The notes: generated by a model not told the origin, from the sequence alone. DNA of 64,000 bases from Secundilactobacillus silagincola (GCF_002583405.1 NZ_BCMJ01000001.1:227438-291437); one strand, 5' to 3'. Counted from the first letter of the stretch, positions 1 through 8,825 are shown. Numbers and translations: made by a program.

Positions 1-1189
1 TGAACCCATACGTTTTTCTGAGCCCGGGATAGCCATTGCTTTCCTGATAAAAATCAGGATCGAACGCACCTGAGAGCTGACCAGCAACTCGCGTCAAATC
101 CGAAATGGTCTTCAAATGATACCGTGTTGCTGTATCCTGTCTAACTGTGACAGCATAGTTATTTTGATAAGCCATGGGTTTCAGATACGTCATCCCAAAC
201 TGCTTTTTAACATCATCACGGGCATTTTGGTAAGCAATCTGCGGATTACGATTAACATCTGGGTTGCCCTTGACCAGCGTTTGCAGAATCGTACCAGTAA
301 ACTCCGGATAAATGTCAATTTTACCGCTTTGAAGGCCCTTAAAAAGAAAACTCGTGCCGCCAAAGTTTGGCTTTAACGTTACTTTAACCTTCGAATCGTT
401 TTGTTCAATCAAATCCTTATACATGTTGATCAACACTTCGGGTTCGCCACCCAATTTACCAGCAATCGTGACTCTTTCGGTCTGCGGCTTCAATAATTGA
501 TGCCCGATAGTGCCACCTAAACCGATGATCACTAACACTAAAGTGCCGATTCCCAGGCGTTTTAACGGCACCTTCGATAATACTTCAATCAACCAATTAG
601 CCAATAAAGCCAAAATAGCTGACAGAACAGCACCCACTAATAGTGCCGTATTATTATTCGTTTGAATTCCCAGCAAAATATAGGTCCCTAAGCCCCCGCC
701 ACCGATTAAAGCAGCTAAGGTCGCTGTTCCAATAACTAACACTGTGGCAATTCGGATACCCGATAGAATCATAGGCATCGCCAAAGGCAGTTCAACCTTG
801 AAGAGCTTAAACCTTGGTGTTACCCCAAGGGCATCCGCCGCCTCCAAGAGAACCGGGTCAATGTTTGTGAGTCCTGCATAGGTATTTTGGAAAACGGGCA
901 TAATAGCATACAAAACTAGTGCGATAATTGCTGGTACTGTCCCAATTCCAACGAACGGAATTAGGATACCTAAAACCGCCAAACTGGGAATGGTCTGAAT
1001 GACACCAGTCACTTGTAGAAAGAATTCACCGATTCGACGATGGTTGATCAGCGCTATCGCAAGTGGTATTGCAATCAGAATTGTGATCAACATACTGATC
1101 AAGGAAATCGAAATATGTTGCCACAAAGCCTGTAATAAGTCACTGTGGTTCTTATTGATATAACTTATTAATTGACTAATGACTGTCAC
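1..1189 (-). CDS. Osmoprotectant ABC transporter, fused permease and substrate-binding protein (partial, runs off left edge)
   Basis: Membrane and binding component of a glycine betaine/carnitine/choline-type (OpuB/OpuC/ProWX) importer. About 396 codons are visible with no stop. The first ~210 residues are a hydrophobic BPD-type permease, including the EAADALGVTP loop that contacts the ATPase. From about residue 225 a periplasmic-binding-type domain begins (AGKLGGEPEVLINMYKDLIE, then FGGTSFLFKGLQSGKIDIYPEFTG), typical of OpuAC/ProX-like domains. Permease-binding fusions in lactic acid bacteria are usually about 500 residues, so roughly the last 100 lie outside the window. The start is uncertain. 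A GTG at 1189 overlaps the end of the ATPase gene by 14 nt, but the GGAGG just before it is too close for good spacing. A TTG four codons upstream has no Shine-Dalgarno sequence. It is translationally coupled to the ATPase gene. Confidence 0.88.
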   Translation of the reverse strand, partial: MTVISQLISYINKNHSDLLQALWQHISISLISMLITILIAIPLAIALINHRRIGEFFLQVTGVIQTIPSLAVLGILIPFVGIGTVPAIIALVLYAIMPVFQNTYAGLTNIDPVLLEAADALGVTPRFKLFKVELPLAMPMILSGIRIATVLVIGTATLAALIGGGGLGTYILLGIQTNNNTALLVGAVLSAILALLANWLIEVLSKVPLKRLGIGTLVLVIIGLGGTIGHQLLKPQTERVTIAGKLGGEPEVLINMYKDLIEQNDSKVKVTLKPNFGGTSFLFKGLQSGKIDIYPEFTGTILQTLVKGNPDVNRNPQIAYQNARDDVKKQFGMTYLKPMAYQNNYAVTVRQDTATRYHLKTISDLTRVAGQLSGAFDPDFYQESNGYPGLRKTYGF

Positions 1190-2120
1190 CCTCCGTTTCA
1201 AGCGATGCTAAGTAATCAATTAAATCATGATCAGTTAGCACTTTATCATCCACGATCACCTGATCCATCTGCGATTTTTGAAGGGCGGTTGCCCACTCAA
1301 AAATACTTTGACCTTTGACCATTTTAGTACCTGGTTCGTCAGCTTTAGCTGTTCGGCCAAAACCAGCGGCCAAGACCTGTCCTAATAACTGATCAGTTTG
1401 CTGTTCATCCGCAAAGAAATTGCTGACAAAAGCGTTGGCTGGTTCTGACAAAATCTCAGTTGGTGTACCTACTTGCTGCAGTTTACCATTATGCACAACC
1501 CCAATTCGGTCAGCTAACCGCAACGCTTCATGCATATCGTGGGTTACAAATACAATCGTGCTATCCAAATCCCGGTGAAGATTGATCACAATTTGCTGTA
1601 ATTGACGCCTCGAAACCGGATCTAAAGCACTGAAAGGCTCATCCATAAGAACTAACCCCGGTTCACAGGCTAAAGCGCGTACAATGCCCACTCGTTGTGC
1701 CTCGCCACCGGAAAGTTCACTAGGCATCCGGTCAAGAAAATGATCCGGATCAAGGCCCACTTCAGTCATGAGTTCGGCAATTCTAGTGCGTTTCTTGTCC
1801 GCTGGCCACTTTAAATTATCCAGTTGTACACTTGCATTTTCTGCTACGGTCATATTAGGAAATAGCGCACCTGTCTGCAACACATACCCAATTTGGCGTC
1901 GCAATTCTTGCACGTTTGCATCTGCCACATCTCTACCATCAATTTTAACCTGACCAGAAGTTGGCACGACTAGCCGGTTAATGGTTTTTAACAGTGTCGT
2001 TTTCCCGCTACCAGAAGGCCCGACCAACACAAATAATTCACCATCATTAATGGTGAGATTTAAGTGATCAAGTGCGTGCTGATCTTGATATTCCTTATTT
2101 ACATTAAGCAGTTCAATCAC
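1176..2120 (-). CDS. Osmoprotectant ABC transporter ATP-binding protein (OpuCA/ProV type)
   Basis: Cytoplasmic ATPase that powers the betaine/carnitine/choline-type importer encoded just downstream. Walker A GPSGSGKTT, signature LSGGEAQR, Walker B VLMDEPFSALD and switch histidine FVTHD are all present. The C-terminal ~80 residues follow the ATPase core where OpuCA proteins carry CBS domains; this tail is short and at most one degenerate CBS-like unit. Two GTG starts are possible. The one at 2120 is chosen (314 aa) because the GAGG Shine-Dalgarno lies 8 nt upstream; the GTG at 2129 overlaps that GAGG. It is the first gene of a two-gene operon. Regulation by osmolarity is expected for the family but not visible in the sequence. 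Confidence 0.9.
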   Translation of the reverse strand: MIELLNVNKEYQDQHALDHLNLTINDGELFVLVGPSGSGKTTLLKTINRLVVPTSGQVKIDGRDVADANVQELRRQIGYVLQTGALFPNMTVAENASVQLDNLKWPADKKRTRIAELMTEVGLDPDHFLDRMPSELSGGEAQRVGIVRALACEPGLVLMDEPFSALDPVSRRQLQQIVINLHRDLDSTIVFVTHDMHEALRLADRIGVVHNGKLQQVGTPTEILSEPANAFVSNFFADEQQTDQLLGQVLAAGFGRTAKADEPGTKMVKGQSIFEWATALQKSQMDQVIVDDKVLTDHDLIDYLASLETEGDSH

Positions 2121-2177
2121 TAGTATCACCTCGGTTTAACTGTCCATTATTACAGTTACTAATCCTTTACTAGGGAA

Positions 2178-2212
2178 CAAAAAAGAGTCGCCTTTATCAA
2201 GCGCCCTTTAAA
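2178..2212 (-). terminator. Possible rho-independent terminator
   Basis: On the minus strand an imperfect GC-rich hairpin (AGGGCGC against GCGACTCT with a one-base bulge) runs into a T-run just after the HAD phosphatase stop codon. The stem is imperfect, so confidence is moderate. Confidence 0.4.
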
Positions 2213-2876
2213 CTAATTTCCCAAACAATTTTTCCACGCCAGCTGGTATCTCTTCAGGAGAAGTTACCAGTGCCGTTGCATTCGAGGCTTTAAGTTCAGC
2301 AGTATCGCCAAAACCATACGTCACACCTAAAGTCTTGACCTGATTTTTTCTACCGCCAATCATGTCAGTGTAGCGGTCACCGACCATGACGCTACAAGTT
2401 GGTAAAGCGCCACTGGTTTCGATACCATAAGCTAGTATATCCACTTTCTTAATTCGAACTGGGTCCTCTATAGCAGCACCATAGATACCGCTAAAATAAT
2501 CGTTTAACTGAAATTTATCAATAATTTGCCGTAAAATCGGCTCGGGCTTTGCTGAGGCTATATTTAACTGATAGCCCGCTGTTTTCAGCGTTGTTAACGC
2601 TGATTCAATACCAGGATAAATTTCTAAATCAAACAAGCCATGGGATTCATACTCTTCCCTGTATTTTGCGATACTGTCGCTAACCTGCTTCTCTGATAAT
2701 GACGGGAAAAACTTTGTTAAACTATCAGCGAGTGTCGGCCCAATGAAAAGTCGATACTGCTCATCTGTCAAATGCGGTAGCTGCAATTCATCTACCATCT
2801 TTTTAACTGAGTGAATAATACCATGCTCAGAATTAGCAATGGTTCCATCAAAATCAAAGAAAACTTGATTATTCAT
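2208..2876 (-). CDS. HAD-superfamily phosphatase, phosphoglycolate phosphatase-like
   Basis: A 222-residue HAD subfamily IA hydrolase. The N-terminal FFDFDGTIANS motif supplies the nucleophile and general-acid aspartates. An alpha-helical cap follows (about residues 15-90). ASAKPE is motif II (Ser/Thr), and VMVGDRYTDM is motif IV with the Mg-binding aspartates. Substrate cannot be read from sequence; phosphoglycolate, nucleotides or sugar phosphates are all possible. The start is moved to the ATG at 2876 because GGAG lies 6 nt upstream; the longer reading from 2888 would put the Shine-Dalgarno inside the gene. It stands alone between the betaine transporter and a uracil glycosylase-family gene. 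Confidence 0.82.
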   Translation of the reverse strand: MNNQVFFDFDGTIANSEHGIIHSVKKMVDELQLPHLTDEQYRLFIGPTLADSLTKFFPSLSEKQVSDSIAKYREEYESHGLFDLEIYPGIESALTTLKTAGYQLNIASAKPEPILRQIIDKFQLNDYFSGIYGAAIEDPVRIKKVDILAYGIETSGALPTCSVMVGDRYTDMIGGRKNQVKTLGVTYGFGDTAELKASNATALVTSPEEIPAGVEKLFGKLV

Positions 2877-2988
2877 AGCGTACTCCATTTCTAGTAATCC
2901 TGGCGTATAGACTACCGTAATTACGTTTAATCTTCAAGAGGATAGCCCCAAATACTTACTTTTAATTAATAAATTAAGCCGAATCTTC

Positions 2989-3573
2989 CTAATTCTTAAG
3001 CAATCGTCTAACTTGATTCTGTAATTCTGGCACAACTTCGTCTTCAAACCAAGGGTGCTGATGCATCCAGCCATAATTTAGCGGTGAAGGATGCACGATT
3101 GGAAAATATTCTGGTAGATAGTCTTTATAATGGGCTACCGTTTCAGTGAGCGTTTTTTGACGTTTTTTTTGCAGATAATACTTTTGTGCATATGCACCAA
3201 TGAGTAACGTTAACGACACTTTAGGCATCAATTCGAGCACGGGTTGGTGCCATTTCTCAGCAAAACCTTTTCTCGGTGGTAGGTCACCTTGTTTACCTTT
3301 TCCCGGGAAATAAAAATCTAAGGGGACCACACCCAACTTTCCAGAATGGTAGAACTCGTCACGACTCATACCCATCCACGCTCTTAGCCGGTCGCCACTA
3401 GGATCATCCCAATATGTCATTGAAGCTTGGCCCTTTCGGCTTGGTGCCTGACTAATAATCAGAATCCTTGCTTCAGGTTCCACGTGATACAAAGGCTCAA
3501 TGCCTTGTCGTGTAAAATCAGCGTTTTGCGGATCCGCCATAATCGCTTGATAAATATCTTCTGCTCGCCCCAT
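2989..3573 (-). CDS. Uracil-DNA glycosylase-family protein
   Basis: A 194-residue protein of the uracil-DNA glycosylase superfamily, predicted to excise damaged bases or be a non-canonical relative. RILIISQAPSRKG (about residues 35-47) occupies the place of motif 1 (G-E-x-P-G in family 4/5 enzymes), and VHPSPLNYGW (about 160-169) is the conserved HPSPL motif 2 that contacts DNA. No 4Fe-4S cysteine pattern is seen, so it is not a typical family 4 enzyme. Activity on uracil is unproven: the acidic or polar residue of motif 1 is replaced by the QAPS context. GAGAAG precedes the ATG. Single-gene unit. Confidence 0.75.
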   Translation of the reverse strand: MGRAEDIYQAIMADPQNADFTRQGIEPLYHVEPEARILIISQAPSRKGQASMTYWDDPSGDRLRAWMGMSRDEFYHSGKLGVVPLDFYFPGKGKQGDLPPRKGFAEKWHQPVLELMPKVSLTLLIGAYAQKYYLQKKRQKTLTETVAHYKDYLPEYFPIVHPSPLNYGWMHQHPWFEDEVVPELQNQVRRLLKN

Positions 3574-3700
3574 CTTCTCACATCCTATTTCTTGATACCC
3601 TATTTTAACATGGTAAGCAAATGAGACTTTATATCAATTAATATTGAGAATAATTTACTTGGTTAGTTAATCATCATCCATTTAACCTCACTTTAGACAA

Positions 3701-3776
3701 AGCTAAATCCCCGTCCTGATAAGCACATACCATCAGAACGAGGATTATTTAGCTTAAATTCTAAAATCTACCAAGT
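3701..3776 (-). repeat. Copy A of the conserved 3'-UTR element with terminator hairpin
   Basis: Read in the direction of the oxidoreductase gene, the sequence after the stop is AACTTGGTAGATTTTAGAA then TTTAA, followed by a long hairpin (arms 3701-3720 and 3731-3755) whose stem contains AGCTAAAT and ATCAG. The flank is nearly identical to copies at about 12.7, 14.8 and 33.2 kb while the stem sequence differs. The stem probably terminates transcription. Confidence 0.7.
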
Positions 3777-5110
3777 TAATAAAAGTAACCTAAATCACTG
3801 GTAACACTCGGATATATAGGTGTCCAGTCAGTGGCTTGTTTAGCGGACGTTTTGTGAGTAATGATTTCCGAAAAGTCGTTAATGAGCTCTTCGGCATTCA
3901 CTGCTAATACTACGGCACCCACTAACTTTCCAGAAGATTTATCAGTAATTGTCGTTACACGAGCAGTCTTATCTTGCAGACGATTGTAAGTATACCAAGA
4001 ACCCACCGATTGATTACTAATTGCATACTGCTCTGAATGTTTTTCAGCTTCATCTAATGTAACCCCGACTTGTGCAAGTTCTGGCCCAGCAAACACGATG
4101 TGCGGAATGGCTGGGTAATGAATTGGTTCTTCGGTTTCTCCCGCAATCACCGAAACCACATAGCGCCCCTCAATCCCCGAAACGGGTGTTAACTTAGGCA
4201 CTGATTTAGCAATTGCATCGCCAATCGCATAAATGGATGGAACGCTGGTTCTTAAATGGTCATCAACTTTTACACCTTGGGGTTCAACCGCAACACCAAT
4301 ACCCGGTAAATTAAGTTGATCTAAGTTCGGTCGCCGTCCTGCAGCCGCAAAAATGGCGTTTAGCGTGATAGATCCGCCATTATTAGTAATTACTTCAACC
4401 TGCTTATCATCGGCATTTAGCGCCGTAACGTTGGTATTCATGTGGAAATGAATTCCTTTATCAGTCAAAATAGCTTTCAACTGTTCAGTATATTTTTGCG
4501 GGAAATTACGGAGCAGCCGATCATTATGCTGGAAAATATGCACTTCGGCGCCCGCTTCTACCGCAATGTTCGCTAATTCAATTGCCACGTAGCCAGCGCC
4601 AACGAACCCGATTTTCTTGGGTAAATTGGATAAGTTCAAAAAATCAGTACTTGTCTTAAAGGCTTCTTTTCCAGGAATATCTGGAATTGTTGGCGTAGCG
4701 CCGGTAGCAATCACAATATGCGCCCCACTTACTTTTTGATCACCTACGCGCAATGTATGACCATCAATAAATTCCGCAACACCATGTAAATGATCGATGT
4801 GCGCATTCTTTAAACCTGCTTCAGTTCCAGTTGGAATTTTTTCCGTGTAACCGCGTTTAAACGCCATCATTTTTGCCCAGTCAACTTTTAGCTCAGCTGA
4901 CAAACCGCTTCCCTGATAACGAATCACCTGTCTTCTGGCCTCAACTACTCCATAGAGCATCTTCTTGGGGTCACAGCCAAAGTTAGGACAGGTACCACCC
5001 CACAGATTACCCTCAATTACCAAAACCTTTTGACTCTTATTTAAGCCATACGCAACCGCCATGCCACCGGGGCCGCCACCAATCACAATCGTATCGTAAT
5101 CAAACGCCAT
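3776..5110 (-). CDS. FAD-dependent pyridine nucleotide-disulfide oxidoreductase, glutathione reductase-like
   Basis: A 444-residue cytoplasmic flavoprotein of the class I disulfide reductase family. The N-terminal FAD-binding motif is IVIGGGPGGMAVAYGL. The redox-active disulfide motif is GGTCPNFGCDPKK (usual family form GGTCVNVGCVPKK). The NAD(P)-binding motif is GFVGAGYVAIELA, and the second FAD motif is IYAIGDA. The usual C-terminal HPTxxE motif, which supplies the catalytic His-Glu dyad, is not there: the equivalent stretch reads IYPSVTSDLGYF at the extreme C-terminus. Lactic acid bacteria carry several related proteins of unknown substrate, so glutathione reductase activity should not be assumed. 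Single gene, ending in a hairpin element. Confidence 0.85.
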   Translation of the reverse strand: MAFDYDTIVIGGGPGGMAVAYGLNKSQKVLVIEGNLWGGTCPNFGCDPKKMLYGVVEARRQVIRYQGSGLSAELKVDWAKMMAFKRGYTEKIPTGTEAGLKNAHIDHLHGVAEFIDGHTLRVGDQKVSGAHIVIATGATPTIPDIPGKEAFKTSTDFLNLSNLPKKIGFVGAGYVAIELANIAVEAGAEVHIFQHNDRLLRNFPQKYTEQLKAILTDKGIHFHMNTNVTALNADDKQVEVITNNGGSITLNAIFAAAGRRPNLDQLNLPGIGVAVEPQGVKVDDHLRTSVPSIYAIGDAIAKSVPKLTPVSGIEGRYVVSVIAGETEEPIHYPAIPHIVFAGPELAQVGVTLDEAEKHSEQYAISNQSVGSWYTYNRLQDKTARVTTITDKSSGKLVGAVVLAVNAEELINDFSEIITHKTSAKQATDWTPIYPSVTSDLGYFY

Positions 5111-5222
5111 ATTATTAAGCCTCCTGTTTGCGAGTTATCTTTCACTCTTCAACATACTACAAAGTCAGCCATGAAACCAAAAATCTGCCCCCTAATAACG
5201 GGTAATACCACTTCTGCACTTA

Positions 5223-5300
5223 TTTACCAAACATTTACACGTTATCCATAAATCTTTACGAAGGATTTATGTTGTATTTACACTCACCCGTTAACATTAA
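5223..5300 (+). promoter_or_regulatory. Pho-box-like direct-repeat array and promoter of the phosphonate operon
   Basis: Hexamers TTTACC (5223), TTTACA (5234), TTTACG (5255), TTTATG (5266) and TTTACA (5277) follow each other with 11-bp periods (5-nt spacers), with one degenerate unit at 5245. This matches the known PhoP-box form TT(A/T/C)ACA repeated at about 11 bp. A -10-like TAACAT at 5292 lies 9 nt after the last repeat, the arrangement expected of a PhoP-activated promoter lacking a good -35. The phosphonate genes start 30 nt further on. Confidence 0.6.
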
Positions 5301-5329
5301 CTCTATCAAATAAGATAGGGGTTATTAAT

Positions 5330-6355
5330 ATGAGTATTTTTAAAACAAGTTTATTTGCTGCCGGAATCATAGGTCTATCACTTGCAGCTGCCGGCTGTAG
5401 TTCTTCAAACGCCACCGGTAGTCACCAAAACGCCAAAACACTGACGGTGGTTTTCCTACCTGGTGATTCAGCTAAAGAGGCTGGACCGGCTAGAACTGCA
5501 CTAGCAAACGAGATCCACAAAGCAACCGGGAAAAAGGTTGAAGTTAAAACCACTACCGACTACAACGTTGCTATCCAGGCTATTTCATCTGGTAAAGCCC
5601 AAATTGCGCTGATGGGGCCGGACAGTTACATCCAGGCGCACAAGCAAAACGCCGCCGTTGAACCGATCCTCACTTACTCTGGTAAATCTGGCACTTTGAA
5701 AGATGCCCAATACCACAGTTACATTATGGTCCCTAAAGACAAGGCTAACCAGTACAAAGTAAACGGTAAGTTCAGCTTAGAAAAAATCAAGGGTCAGAAA
5801 ATGTCATTTGTTTCTAACACATCAACATCTGGTTTTGCCATTCCAGCAGGCGCCATCCAAACCAATTTCAACCTGAAAAATAAGGATGACCTGCAACAAA
5901 GTGGTAAATTCTTCTCTAAAGTCCTGTTTGGCGGTTCACACCAAGGCTCAGCCGTTAACTTACTTAAAGGTGATGCTGACGTAGCTGCCTTTGATGATAT
6001 GGATCTAGTTTCATACGGTAAATTCACAAATGATTCAACTAAAGCAGGTGCAGATTTCAAAATCAATGCCAACGCACCAGCGCCATTTAACAGTGTCCGT
6101 GGCAAGGAAAGTATTGCTTTAGCAGCATACCCTGTACAAAACGAACCCATTGCCGTGAACTCAAAAATGCTTAGCAAATCAGATACCAAGAAAATCATCA
6201 GTACGTTAACTTCGTCCCGAATTGCTAAGGATAAAAAATTCTTTGCACCATCTAACGCTAAGGTACACAGTTTATTGCCAAAGGATGGTGATACCCAATT
6301 CATCGCTATTTCTGACAAATGGTACGCCCCTACTCATAAAGTACTCGGTGAATAG
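5330..6355 (+). CDS. phnD: Phosphonate ABC transporter substrate-binding lipoprotein
   Basis: A 341-residue extracellular lipoprotein that captures phosphonates for import. The signal peptide is followed by a lipobox (LAAAGC, lipidated Cys at about residue 23). The mature part is a PhnD-like type 2 binding domain: VVFLPGDS near the start, SGKAQIALMGPDSYIQAH (about 87-104), MSFVSNTSTSGFAIPAGAI for the phosphonate-cradling serines/threonines, and GSHQGSAVNLLKGDADVAAF. Together with PhnC, two PhnE permeases and a PhnX-PhnW enzyme it forms one apparent operon on the plus strand. The adjacent enzymes make 2-aminoethylphosphonate the likely ligand. AGGGG precedes the ATG, and a Pho-box-like array lies upstream, suggesting induction by phosphate starvation. 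Confidence 0.92.
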   Translation: MSIFKTSLFAAGIIGLSLAAAGCSSSNATGSHQNAKTLTVVFLPGDSAKEAGPARTALANEIHKATGKKVEVKTTTDYNVAIQAISSGKAQIALMGPDSYIQAHKQNAAVEPILTYSGKSGTLKDAQYHSYIMVPKDKANQYKVNGKFSLEKIKGQKMSFVSNTSTSGFAIPAGAIQTNFNLKNKDDLQQSGKFFSKVLFGGSHQGSAVNLLKGDADVAAFDDMDLVSYGKFTNDSTKAGADFKINANAPAPFNSVRGKESIALAAYPVQNEPIAVNSKMLSKSDTKKIISTLTSSRIAKDKKFFAPSNAKVHSLLPKDGDTQFIAISDKWYAPTHKVLGE

Positions 6356-6378
6356 ATTACTGGTAAAAGGAGGTTCTA

Positions 6379-7149
6379 ATGTTAACCGTAAAACACTTAG
6401 CTAAGAGCTACGATGGCGAAAAGAAGTCATTAACCGATGTTTCATTTAGCGTTCAACCTGGTGAAGTAACCGTCATTATTGGGCCTTCTGGTGCCGGTAA
6501 AACAACGATTTTGCGTAGTATTAACCAGCTTATCCGGGACGATGACGGTGAAATCCTGTTTGATAATACTGACATTCGTCAATTGAATAGGGCACAGTTA
6601 CGCCAAGCTCGTTGCCGAATTGGTATGATTTTTCAGAACTACAACCTGATCGAACCGCTAACGGCGATTGAAAACGTCTTACACGGTTGTTTAGGCACTA
6701 AATCTAATCTAGCGGGTATCTTTTCGATTTACCGTAATCGGGAAAAAGAAGAAGCTTTAAAACTATTGGAGAAGGTTGGCCTTGCCGAGTTTGCCTATCA
6801 GCAATGCCGTAACCTTAGTGGTGGTCAAAAACAACGGGTCGGCATCGCTCGAGCGTTAATGCAACAGCCAAAAATCATTCTGTGTGATGAACCGATTGCA
6901 TCCCTAGATCCTAAATCAACTATCACTGTCATGGATATTCTTAGAGATCTGGCGACTAACGATGGCATCTCAGTTTTAATCAACCTCCACCAAGTTGATA
7001 TCGCCCGAAGTTACGCGGATCACGTCATTGGCATCAATAATGGTCAAGTCGTATTCGACGATCGGATTCAAGCACTTTCAGATACTGCTATTGCTAGCAT
7101 ATACCAAAAGGATGCTAACTCTGAAGGGAGTGTCGTTCATGAATTCTGA
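6379..7149 (+). CDS. phnC: Phosphonate ABC transporter ATP-binding protein
   Basis: A 256-residue ATPase of the phosphonate importer. Walker A GPSGAGKTT, Q-loop MIFQNYNLIEPLTAIENVL, signature LSGGQKQRVGIARAL, Walker B ILCDEPIASLDP and switch histidine INLHQVD are all intact. The NLI/GCLG insert after the Q-loop is typical of PhnC. AGGAGG lies 8 nt upstream of the ATG. The 3' end overlaps the following permease gene by 11 nt, indicating translational coupling. Acts at the inner face of the membrane. Confidence 0.93.
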   Translation: MLTVKHLAKSYDGEKKSLTDVSFSVQPGEVTVIIGPSGAGKTTILRSINQLIRDDDGEILFDNTDIRQLNRAQLRQARCRIGMIFQNYNLIEPLTAIENVLHGCLGTKSNLAGIFSIYRNREKEEALKLLEKVGLAEFAYQQCRNLSGGQKQRVGIARALMQQPKIILCDEPIASLDPKSTITVMDILRDLATNDGISVLINLHQVDIARSYADHVIGINNGQVVFDDRIQALSDTAIASIYQKDANSEGSVVHEF

Positions 7150-7939
7150 TGTACAGCAAGTTACCAATTTCTTCAACACCAAGCGTTTACGGCTGTCCAT
7201 CATACTGGTTATTTTTGGACTTGCTTACATTGGTGCCTCGATTGGCCTTGGCTTTCAAACACAATCGTTATTAAACGTTCAAGCTGGCATTGCTTGGTTA
7301 ATTCACAACTTTATCCCCAACGAAGCCTCACAGGGTTACTGGAATGAGATTATCCAACAGCTATTTCGAACGTTTATAGTAGCAGTCGCTTCAACGACCT
7401 GTGCCGCCGTGGTATCCCTATTTTTAGCGATTATCGGTGCCCAGACACTGACACCAGCAATTACCGTTAGCTGGGTCATTCGGTGCCTCTCATCGCTGCT
7501 ACGAAATATCCCCATTGTTGCTTGGGCGATGATTTTACTCTTTTCGTTTAAGCAAAATGATCTCACTGGCTTTTTGGCCCTATTTTTCATGACTTTGGGG
7601 TTTCTGACCCGTGCTTTTATGGAAACCATCGAAGATTTTGGGACTGAAAAGATTCAGGCGTTACAGGCAACTGGTGCCACTTATCTGCAAGTGATTTTTC
7701 AAGGGCTCTTACCAGAAATCGCCGTTGCGCTTATGACTTGGATCCTTTATATGATTGAAAACAACGTTCGAGACGCTACGCTAGTTGGCTTGCTTACGGG
7801 AACTGGCATTGGCTTCATCTTCAACCTTTACTTCAAAAGTCTAAGGTACGGGGCTGCTGGATTAGTTGTCCTCTCAGTCATTATTTTAGTCGTTGCAGTT
7901 GAGCTAATCTCCAATTTAATCGGGAGGTTGTTATCGTGA
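7139..7939 (+). CDS. phnE: Phosphonate ABC transporter permease, first copy
   Basis: A 266-residue membrane permease of the phosphonate importer. Several hydrophobic segments are visible, and the ATPase-contact loop is ETIEDFGTEKIQALQATGA (EAA motif). The ATG at 7139 is chosen because GGGAG lies 8 nt upstream and because it begins a normal PhnE N-terminus (MNSDVQQVTNFFN). A reading from 6995 would lie almost entirely inside phnC. The last 4 nt (GTGA) overlap the start of the next permease. The importer evidently uses a heterodimer of two PhnE proteins, as is common in Firmicutes. Confidence 0.92.
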   Translation: MNSDVQQVTNFFNTKRLRLSIILVIFGLAYIGASIGLGFQTQSLLNVQAGIAWLIHNFIPNEASQGYWNEIIQQLFRTFIVAVASTTCAAVVSLFLAIIGAQTLTPAITVSWVIRCLSSLLRNIPIVAWAMILLFSFKQNDLTGFLALFFMTLGFLTRAFMETIEDFGTEKIQALQATGATYLQVIFQGLLPEIAVALMTWILYMIENNVRDATLVGLLTGTGIGFIFNLYFKSLRYGAAGLVVLSVIILVVAVELISNLIGRLLS

Positions 7940-8787
7940 TTAAACCGGAAAATCAAATTTCAATACCAACACGGCAACCAGCCGGACCAAGACTGTCAAT
8001 TCCCTTACGTTTTCGAGACCGACGCCGAGTAACAATTCTGATGACGCTAATTGTGTTGGCGTATATCACATTGGCGACATTGCCAACTATGATTCCTAGC
8101 CACTTCAAATTAGGTACCGCACTAACAAGTTTTGCTGAAAATATCAAAATCATGTTTTGGCAACCACACCTTGCTAATACCACCTTTATCACGCTTTTAG
8201 GCGCACTGGGTCAAAGTATCCTATTGGCATTCTTAACCACGTTAATTGGCTCGGTGCTGGCTTTTTTCTTTGCTCTTGCCAGTACTAGACGGTTAGCTCC
8301 CACCTACTTAGTCTTAGGTATTCAAAGTCTGATGGCCGTTATTCGTGCCATTCCAACTGTCCTTTGGGTCTTGATCTATAGCGTTGTCTTTGGTCTAGGA
8401 GCCAACGCAGCAGTCGTAGGTATTACCTTTCACAGCGTTGCTTATCTGACAAAAGTCTACGCGGATAGCATGGACGAACTTTCTCCTGGCATTATCGAAA
8501 CCATGCAAGCAATGGGACTTAAAAAGAGCGCTATTATCCGTCAAGCAATTATCCCCTACATGATGCCAAGTTACCTTAGCTGGACGTTTATCCGCTTTGA
8601 AATCAACTTTGCTGACGCTATTGCTGTTGGGGCAGCAGCGGGTGCTGGCGGGATTGGTTATCAGCTTTTCATGTCAAGCAGCTTCTATTTTAATTTCCAT
8701 GAAGTGGGTGTCATGGTTTATATGATTTTGGCCTTTGCATTAGTACTTGAAATTATTTCCTACCGCTTGCGTACCGCCACTAATTAG
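7936..8787 (+). CDS. phnE: Phosphonate ABC transporter permease, second copy
   Basis: A 283-residue permease, the partner of the preceding PhnE. It has an extended charged N-terminus (about 30 residues) before the first membrane helix. The permease core contains IRAIPTVLWVLIYSVVFG and the EAA loop YADSMDELSPGIIETMQAMG. The start is GTG, with GGGAGG 8 nt upstream, overlapping the previous stop codon. The glycine- and alanine-rich segment AVGAAAGAGGIGYQLF near residue 235 is typical of PhnE C-terminal halves. Followed after 38 nt by the fused PhnX-PhnW gene. Confidence 0.92.
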   Translation: MIKPENQISIPTRQPAGPRLSIPLRFRDRRRVTILMTLIVLAYITLATLPTMIPSHFKLGTALTSFAENIKIMFWQPHLANTTFITLLGALGQSILLAFLTTLIGSVLAFFFALASTRRLAPTYLVLGIQSLMAVIRAIPTVLWVLIYSVVFGLGANAAVVGITFHSVAYLTKVYADSMDELSPGIIETMQAMGLKKSAIIRQAIIPYMMPSYLSWTFIRFEINFADAIAVGAAAGAGGIGYQLFMSSSFYFNFHEVGVMVYMILAFALVLEIISYRLRTATN

Positions 8788-8825
8788 TAACTATTCAACC
8801 CTAATTCAAACTGGAGGATTTCCTT

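Noticed and set aside
5794-6318. 174-codon minus-strand frame inside phnD
   Set aside because: Antisense shadow of a well-supported lipoprotein gene; no ribosome binding site or family resemblance.
6995-7138. N-terminal extension of the first PhnE
   Set aside because: Lies inside phnC, has no homology to PhnE, and a good ribosome binding site precedes the ATG at 7139.
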